Source: Ancylomarina sp. DW003
GTDB taxonomy: Bacteria; Bacteroidota; Bacteroidia; Bacteroidales; Marinifilaceae
Assembly (NCBI RefSeq): GCF_029029505.1
Contig: NZ_JAKJSD010000003.1
Location: forward strand, 269,027-333,026
Length of the DNA stretch: 64,000 nt
Direction: 5' to 3'
Shown: in pieces, positions 59,269 to 64,000 of the stretch
How positions within the stretch are numbered: position 1 is the first letter of the stretch
Layout: each line of letters begins with the position of its first letter
Position numbers and translations under genes: made by a program
Notes under the pieces: model-generated
The model's input: the letters and a program-made list of their open reading frames with translations, nothing else
Database searches by the model: none
What the model was told of the DNA's origin: nothing

Positions 59269-60327
59269 ATGCACAAATTTCATATAGAGAGCTTATCTAC
59301 TGAGCTCGACGACAAAATATTAAACAAGACAAACACCAAAACCAAGCCAATAGGCTCTTTGGGAACATTGGAACGTATTGCCTGTAAAATTGCCAAGATT
59401 CAGGGCAGCCTTAAACCTGTAATTAAGGAACCAAGCGTTGTGGTTTTTGCTGGCGACCATGGTATTGCTGACGATGGGGTAAGTTATTATCCTAAATCGG
59501 TAAGCTATCAGATGCTATATAATTATATGGGTGGTGGTGCGGCCATCAACGTTTTCTCACGTCAACATGGTATCAATTTCAAGGTGGTAGATGCAGGTAT
59601 CGATCACGATTTTGAGCCTAATTTGAATATCATTAACCGTAAGATAGCATATGGCACTAAAAACTACCGCTTTGAGTCAGCCATGACTAAAGAACAATGT
59701 CTGGAAGCCATTGAAAAAGGAGCGGGTATTATCGAAGGTTGCCATAAAGAAGGCTGTAATTTTATCGCCTTTGGTGAAAAAGGCATTGGCAACACCTCTT
59801 CGGCAGCCCTTATTCTTAGCCTATTGGGCGATATTCCTTTGGAAGAATGTGTTGGTCGTGGCACTGGGCTCGATAAGGCGGGAGTGAAGACTAAATATGA
59901 TCTACTAAACGAAGGTTTGTTGAAATATACAGGCAAAACAGATAATGCCCTTGAGGTGATGACTTATTTCGGAGGATTCGAAATTGCCATGATAATGGGT
60001 GGTATGCTTAAGGCTGCTGAGCTAAAAATGACACTACTAATTGATGGTTTTATTATTACATCGGCCTTGTTAGCAGCATCTAAAATTAATCCTAAAGTTC
60101 TGGAATATTGTCTTTTTGCACACAAATCGAACGAGAAAGCACATATCAGTATGCTTAATCATTTGGGTGCTGAGCCTATTATGGATATTGGTATGCGCTT
60201 GGGTGAGGGTACAGGTGCCATGGTATGTTACCCTTTGGTAAAATCTGCCGTTCAGTATTTTAACGAAATGGCCTCATTCGAGGAAGCGGGCGTAAGTGAA
60301 GCACTTGAAGAAGAAGCCGTGCTTTAA
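59269..60327 (+). CDS. cobT: Nicotinate-nucleotide:base phosphoribosyltransferase, paralogue 1
   Basis: This 352-residue enzyme transfers ribose phosphate from nicotinate mononucleotide to a base, giving the alpha-riboside that becomes the lower ligand of cobamides. Motifs are K-P-I-G-S-L-G near 27-33, F-A-G-D-H-G-I-A-D-D-G-V-S near 62-74, G-R-G-T-G near 206-210, and the catalytic glutamate E313 in M-R-L-G-E-G-T-G-A. The base-pocket region reads S-Y-Y-P-K-S-V-S-Y-Q-M. It is followed after 133 bp by a second copy with a different pocket sequence. Which base it uses is not deducible. Confidence 0.92.
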   Translation: MHKFHIESLSTELDDKILNKTNTKTKPIGSLGTLERIACKIAKIQGSLKPVIKEPSVVVFAGDHGIADDGVSYYPKSVSYQMLYNYMGGGAAINVFSRQHGINFKVVDAGIDHDFEPNLNIINRKIAYGTKNYRFESAMTKEQCLEAIEKGAGIIEGCHKEGCNFIAFGEKGIGNTSSAALILSLLGDIPLEECVGRGTGLDKAGVKTKYDLLNEGLLKYTGKTDNALEVMTYFGGFEIAMIMGGMLKAAELKMTLLIDGFIITSALLAASKINPKVLEYCLFAHKSNEKAHISMLNHLGAEPIMDIGMRLGEGTGAMVCYPLVKSAVQYFNEMASFEEAGVSEALEEEAVL

Positions 60328-60460
60328 GTTTAAAGTAAAAAAAGGATAAAGGTTAAAGTTAAAAAGATGAAAATGCTCTGCTTGCTAAGTTCACTTTTAG
60401 CACAAAATAATTATCTTAGATACTGACTTAAGCAAATATTCACACATAAACAGATACAAA

Positions 60461-61498
60461 ATGATTCAATTCAATATAGAAGCCCTTAATACAGAGAAGT
60501 CTGAAGCCGTTCAGCAAAAAATTGATTTAAAAACCAAGCCGCTTGGTTCTTTGGGAAAACTGGAAGAAATGGCCAAGCATATTGCTTGTATTCAAAACAC
60601 ACTTAGCCCAGAATTAAAAAAACCGGTGATTATGGTTTTTGCAGGCGATCATGGTATTGCAAATGATGGGGTGAGTCCTTATCCACAGGAAGTCACCTGG
60701 CAAATGGTTGCTAACTTTATGAATGGTGGGGCAGCCATTAACGTTTTTGGTAAGCAGCACGATATTGATATTCGTATTATCGATGCTGGTGTTAATTACG
60801 ACTTTGATAAAAGTTCTGGGGTTCTAAATGCGAAGATCGCACATGGAACAAAATCGTACCTGAATGAGTCGGCTATGACCACTGAGCAATTTCAGCAAGC
60901 AATTAAACGGGGTTCCGATTTGGTAGAACGCATTCACTCTGAAGGATCAAATATTATTGGATTTGGTGAGATGGGAATAGCGAATACCTCGTCGGCAGCT
61001 ATTATTCTTCATCTTCTTAGCAATATAGAGCTTAGCGCCTGTGTTGGTCGCGGTACCGGATGGGATGATGAAGGCCTGCAGCGCAAGTATGAAATTCTGG
61101 GGCGTGCCCTTTCAAAATACAGAGGTAGAAACCAAGCTGAAGAAGTACTGACTTACTTTGGAGGATTCGAAATTGTGATGATTGCTGGTGCCATGCTTAA
61201 GGCAGCAGAGTTAAAAATGACGATTATGGTAGATGGTTTTATTATTACATCGGCACTGCTTGCAGCTTCTAAAATGAATCCGAATATTCTGGATTACTGT
61301 ATATTCACACATAAGTCTCAGGAAAAAGGTCATCAGTTATTGCTCGATCAGCTTAAAGCAAAGCCTTTATTGGATTTAGGCATGCGCTTAGGCGAGGGAA
61401 CAGGAGCTGCCGTTGCATTTCCATTGATTCAATCAGCGGTTAATTTCCTTAACGAAATGGCTAGTTTCGAAGATGCCGGCGTTAGTAATGCCGATTAA
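60461..61498 (+). CDS. cobT: Nicotinate-nucleotide:base phosphoribosyltransferase, paralogue 2
   Basis: This 345-residue paralogue aligns with the first copy along its full length, with about half of residues identical by eye. It keeps K-P-L-G-S-L-G, F-A-G-D-H-G-I-A-N-D-G-V-S, G-R-G-T-G and the catalytic E312 in R-L-G-E-G-T-G-A. The pocket segment reads S-P-Y-P-Q-E-V-T-W-Q-M, closer to characterised dimethylbenzimidazole-using CobT than copy 1. The two could be separate enzymes or a heterodimer. It precedes cobS by 83 bp, with a long hairpin in between. Confidence 0.92.
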   Translation: MIQFNIEALNTEKSEAVQQKIDLKTKPLGSLGKLEEMAKHIACIQNTLSPELKKPVIMVFAGDHGIANDGVSPYPQEVTWQMVANFMNGGAAINVFGKQHDIDIRIIDAGVNYDFDKSSGVLNAKIAHGTKSYLNESAMTTEQFQQAIKRGSDLVERIHSEGSNIIGFGEMGIANTSSAAIILHLLSNIELSACVGRGTGWDDEGLQRKYEILGRALSKYRGRNQAEEVLTYFGGFEIVMIAGAMLKAAELKMTIMVDGFIITSALLAASKMNPNILDYCIFTHKSQEKGHQLLLDQLKAKPLLDLGMRLGEGTGAAVAFPLIQSAVNFLNEMASFEDAGVSNAD

Positions 61499-61515
61499 TT
61501 AATTCAAAATGAATG

Positions 61516-61565
61516 ATTAAGGATTAATAATTAGTTTTATACTTTACTAATTGTTAATCCTTAAT
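61516..61565 (+). promoter_or_regulatory. Long hairpin between cobT and cobS
   Basis: A 20-bp stem, 19 Watson-Crick pairs plus one G-U (61516-61535 with 61546-61565), encloses a 10-nt loop. It contains few G/C pairs and no T tract follows, so it is not an obvious terminator. It could regulate or process the cobT-cobS transcript. Confidence 0.55.
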
Positions 61566-61581
61566 TGTTAATCAACCTTTC

Positions 61582-62340
61582 ATGTTTAGAGAACTCAACA
61601 TCTTTTTTACTGCGCTTTCTTTCTTCACAAGAATTCCTTTTCCCAAGTGGGCTAAGTTTGAAAAGGCTTATCAGCACGAGGCTGTCAAATATTTTTCCGT
61701 TTCGGGTCTAATCATTGGTGGACTAAGTGGTTCTGTCTTTGCTTTATGCCATTGCTTACTGCCTTTTAATATATCTCTTGTGCTATGTATGGTGTTTACC
61801 ACTCTATTTACGGGTGCTTTACACGAGGATGGATTTATGGATGTCTGTGATGGTTTTGGCGGCGGTTGGACCAAAGAACGTATACTTGAGATTATGAAGG
61901 ACTCTCTGGTGGGAGCTTTTGGTATTTCTGGGATTCTATTTGTTGTTTTGGCTCGTTTCTTTGGGATGGAAATGATTTCAGCCAGTTCATTACCAATTGT
62001 TTTAATTGTAGCGCATTCACTTAGTAGAACACTAGCTGGCAGCCTGGTCAATAGTCACGATTATGCACGCGTAGACAATTCAAAAGCAAAAGATTACGCA
62101 CATAAGTTAAGTCGAGGCAATCAACTATTTCTATGGCTGACAGGTCTTTTACCCATTCTTCTTTTGCAGGATATCAAATTCTTCCTGATCATTATTCCTG
62201 CATTCCTGGCTAAATTCTTATTGGGACGCTATTTCCAGAAATGGATTGGTGGTTATACGGGCGATTGTATAGGCGCAACCCAACAAGTAGTAGAAATCGT
62301 CATCTATTTAAGTTTTTATATTATCTCTGTACATATCTAA
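61582..62340 (+). CDS. cobS: Adenosylcobinamide-GDP ribazoletransferase
   Basis: This 252-residue membrane enzyme joins adenosylcobinamide-GDP and alpha-ribazole (phosphate), the last assembly step. N-terminal F-F-T-A-L-S-F-F-T-R-I-P-F-P, the acidic metal motif H-E-D-G-F-M-D-V-C-D-G-F-G-G-G (E82, D83, D87, D90) and the C-terminal G-G-Y-T-G-D-C-I-G-A-T-Q-Q are all family hallmarks. Several hydrophobic segments are present. It is followed by a terminator at 62369-62392. Confidence 0.94.
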   Translation: MFRELNIFFTALSFFTRIPFPKWAKFEKAYQHEAVKYFSVSGLIIGGLSGSVFALCHCLLPFNISLVLCMVFTTLFTGALHEDGFMDVCDGFGGGWTKERILEIMKDSLVGAFGISGILFVVLARFFGMEMISASSLPIVLIVAHSLSRTLAGSLVNSHDYARVDNSKAKDYAHKLSRGNQLFLWLTGLLPILLLQDIKFFLIIIPAFLAKFLLGRYFQKWIGGYTGDCIGATQQVVEIVIYLSFYIISVHI

Positions 62341-62368
62341 AAGAAACAAGGCAGCACTCTATTATAAT

Positions 62369-62394
62369 AAAAGCCACCAATAGGTGGCTTTTAT
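62369..62394 (+). terminator. Terminator of the cobT-cobT-cobS operon
   Basis: A perfect 10-bp stem (62369-62378 with 62383-62392) with a 4-nt loop follows cobS by 28 bp. It is modest in T content, so read-through to cobC is possible. Confidence 0.82.
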
Positions 62395-62395
62395 C

Positions 62396-62424
62396 TTGTA
62401 ATTCATTTCATATTACTATTTTTG
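62396..62424 (+). promoter_or_regulatory. Candidate promoter of cobC
   Basis: TTG at 62396-62398, 18 bp, and TATTTTTG at 62417-62424. The spacer is one base short of the usual range, but the -7 element is perfect. Confidence 0.5.
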
Positions 62425-62454
62425 CTAATTCAATTATAAAAAAAAATTAAAACT

Positions 62455-62985
62455 ATGATACTTCACCTTATTAGACACACCAAAGTAAATGTAGAACCAG
62501 GTGTTTGTTACGGACAAAAAGATGTTGAACTACTAGAATCGTACCCTGAAGAACTAGAAGCTGTTAAAAACAGCATTGCTGATTTAAAGTTTGATGCCTA
62601 TTATTCCAGCCCGTTAACTCGTGCTAAAATTTTGGCTACAGATTTATTTGGCGAGGCTGTAATTTTAGATGATCGCTTGATGGAACTGAACTTTGGCGAT
62701 TGGGAAGGTAAGGCTTGGGATGAGATAAAAGATCCGTTTTTGGATAAGTGGATGGAAGATTTTGTGAACAAGAAATGCTCCAATGGGGAATCTTTTGTCA
62801 TGCTTCACGAACGTGTGGTACAGTTTTTGGATGAAATAAAGAAGCTGGAGCATGAACATATCGCTATTGTGACCCACGGGGGCGTAATTAGAACGATTCA
62901 GGCTATACATAAGCAAATTCAATTAAAAGAAGCTTTTAACGAAGCTCCGGCAGGATTTGGGGAACATGTTCAAATCGAGTTATAA
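62455..62985 (+). CDS. cobC: Alpha-ribazole-5'-phosphate phosphatase
   Basis: This 176-residue histidine phosphatase has R7-H8-T in L-I-R-H-T-K, a second histidine H141 in V-T-H-G-G-V, and E-L-N-F-G-D-W-E-G near 78-86. The early segment G-V-C-Y-G-Q-K-D-V is typical of the CobC branch. It removes phosphate from alpha-ribazole phosphate or cobamide phosphate. Adjacent cobS supports this over a general phosphoglycerate-mutase-like role. Confidence 0.9.
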   Translation: MILHLIRHTKVNVEPGVCYGQKDVELLESYPEELEAVKNSIADLKFDAYYSSPLTRAKILATDLFGEAVILDDRLMELNFGDWEGKAWDEIKDPFLDKWMEDFVNKKCSNGESFVMLHERVVQFLDEIKKLEHEHIAIVTHGGVIRTIQAIHKQIQLKEAFNEAPAGFGEHVQIEL

Positions 62986-63242
62986 AAGTTTATTTTAGCC
63001 TTATTATCTGATTATGTGATCATATTCACTATGCAATAGGCTAGTCTCATCAATTTTTTAGTCAATTTTATTTGATTATTTAATGAAATCGTTATTTTTA
63101 GGCTTGTTTTTGAAAAACAGGTACAAAAATTACAAACATAAGATTACTACGATCTGAACGCAAAACACCTTTAATTCCTTTTAAATACTGAATTAATATT
63201 GTATTGTGGCCCAGATCAAAAATTAAAAACCAATTGAAAAAT

Positions 63243-63974
63243 ATGAAAAAGTTAATCCTTACCCTAGCTGTTTGTTTAAGTGTTTTAGGTGCATTTGCAC
63301 AAGATGCAGTGCAATTAAAGAATGACGGAAACGCCGCTTTGAAAGCTAAAGACTACAAAACAGCTATCGTACATTTAGAAAACTATTTAAGAACTCCTGA
63401 GGCTTCAGAAGATATTAAAACAGTATACAATGTAGGTTTTGCAGCTTATAAAGTTAAAGATTACGCTAAATCCGTTATCTATTTTGATAAAGCTATTGCT
63501 GCGAAATACAAGCTATCAAGCTCATACCTTAGAAAAGCGACTTCTCTTAAAAAACAAAAGAAGTATGACGAAATGGTTGCTACTTTGAAAGCTGGTATCG
63601 CTGCTGTTCCTGCTAAGAATGCTAAATTATCTAAAACATTAGCTAAGCATTACTTAATCGAAGGGCAGAAAGCTCAAAAGTCTTCTAAATTTGCTAAAGC
63701 AGAAGCTGCATACAAAAAAGCTATCGAAGTTAAGTCTTCTATGAAAACTGATGCTATTGTTAGTTTAGGTTCTTTATATTTCGGAAAAGGAGCTACAATT
63801 CAATCTGCTGCCAACCCATTGGCAAATACTGAAAAAGCTAAATTTGCTGCTGAAATTGCAAAGGCTAAATCTTACTACAAAAAAGCTGTTGCTCAATACC
63901 AAAAAGCTAAAACTCTAGCTCCAGCAAGAGAAGATGTTGATTCTTTATTAAAAGAAGTTAAGGCTGTATTGTAA
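63243..63974 (+). CDS. TPR-repeat exported protein
   Basis: I start this 243-residue protein at 63243, where M-K-K-L-I-L-T-L-A-V-C-L-S-V-L-G-A-F-A-Q gives a signal peptide. A longer in-frame reading from 63204 would add 13 unlikely residues. The rest consists of TPR-type helical hairpins (about 22-205), with motifs such as A-A-L-K-A-K-D-Y-K-T-A-I-V-H-L-E and A-A-Y-K-V-K-D-Y-A-K-S-V-I-Y-F. TPR proteins mediate protein-protein contacts; the periplasmic partner is unknown. The gene has an upstream region of about 250 bp. Confidence 0.86.
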   Translation: MKKLILTLAVCLSVLGAFAQDAVQLKNDGNAALKAKDYKTAIVHLENYLRTPEASEDIKTVYNVGFAAYKVKDYAKSVIYFDKAIAAKYKLSSSYLRKATSLKKQKKYDEMVATLKAGIAAVPAKNAKLSKTLAKHYLIEGQKAQKSSKFAKAEAAYKKAIEVKSSMKTDAIVSLGSLYFGKGATIQSAANPLANTEKAKFAAEIAKAKSYYKKAVAQYQKAKTLAPAREDVDSLLKEVKAVL

Positions 63975-64000
63975 TTCAACAATCGCTATAAAATATAAAA

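Noticed and set aside
63204..63242. A 13-residue extension of the TPR protein.
   Set aside because: It would precede a clear signal peptide starting at 63243.

Overview
The window is 64 kb of chromosomal DNA from an AT-rich Bacteroidota bacterium. The evidence is direct. Several intergenic regions carry the Bacteroidota-type promoter (TTTG, about 19 bp, TANNTTTG). Exported proteins include TonB-dependent receptors with a carboxypeptidase-regulatory-like domain, Omp28-like, DUF6029, DUF3857/transglutaminase and tricorn-like proteins. The DUF1599 - DoxX-like - tpiA and folP - cdaA pairings are typical of this phylum. A marine member of the Marinifilaceae/Marinilabiliales type is my best guess, but that is inference. 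I see no tRNA, rRNA, CRISPR array, transposase or phage gene.

Layout. 0-1 kb: the 5' end of an HxlR-family regulator diverges from a nitroreductase. 1-9.4 kb: a tricorn-like protease, an unrecognised helical protein, and a pair of DUF3857/transglutaminase proteins of which one lacks its catalytic residues. 9.7-16 kb: dnaX with a conspicuous slippage signal, monomeric isocitrate dehydrogenase, trhO, a GNAT protein and a DUF2007 protein. 16-21.3 kb: a coupled DUF1599 - DoxX-like - tpiA operon, divergent from folP - cdaA and a small CsgH-like exported protein. 21.3-30.5 kb: mtaB, miaB, a flavin reductase, a GNAT protein, an Omp28/TlpA/DUF6029 export cluster, arfB and a scramblase-like protein. 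30.6-34.8 kb: a trehalose module (GH15 enzyme divergent from an otsA-otsB fusion). 34.8-42.5 kb: a lactonase-like lipoprotein, an ABC-F protein, fabG, a thioesterase, a methyltransferase and a BtuB-like receptor. 42.7-45.3 kb: two MacB/FtsX-type permeases without an ATPase. 45.25-46.65 kb: a long non-coding stretch leading to an XRE regulator. 47.3-49 kb: pyrK - pyrD.

49-63 kb is the most coherent block: a cobamide (vitamin B12) salvage and nucleotide-loop assembly set split into two parts. The first operon is a threonine-phosphate-decarboxylase-like gene, cbiB, cobU and an amidotransferase-like lipoprotein. The second is two tandem cobT paralogues, cobS and a cobC-type phosphatase. Between them lie a pirin, SRPBCC and DUF2200 proteins and a siderophore-receptor/PepSY iron-uptake pair. 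No corrin-ring synthesis genes and no recognisable cobalamin riboswitch are in the window, so the picture is uptake of corrinoids and rebuilding of the lower ligand. A TPR-repeat exported protein closes the window.

The strongest single observation is in dnaX. A run of ten A is followed at once by stop codons in both alternative frames and by a stem-loop, which is the arrangement used elsewhere to make the short gamma subunit. The best candidates for less-described biology are the tandem cobT pair with the co-operonic lipoprotein, the active/inactive transglutaminase pair, and the orphan CsgH-like gene.
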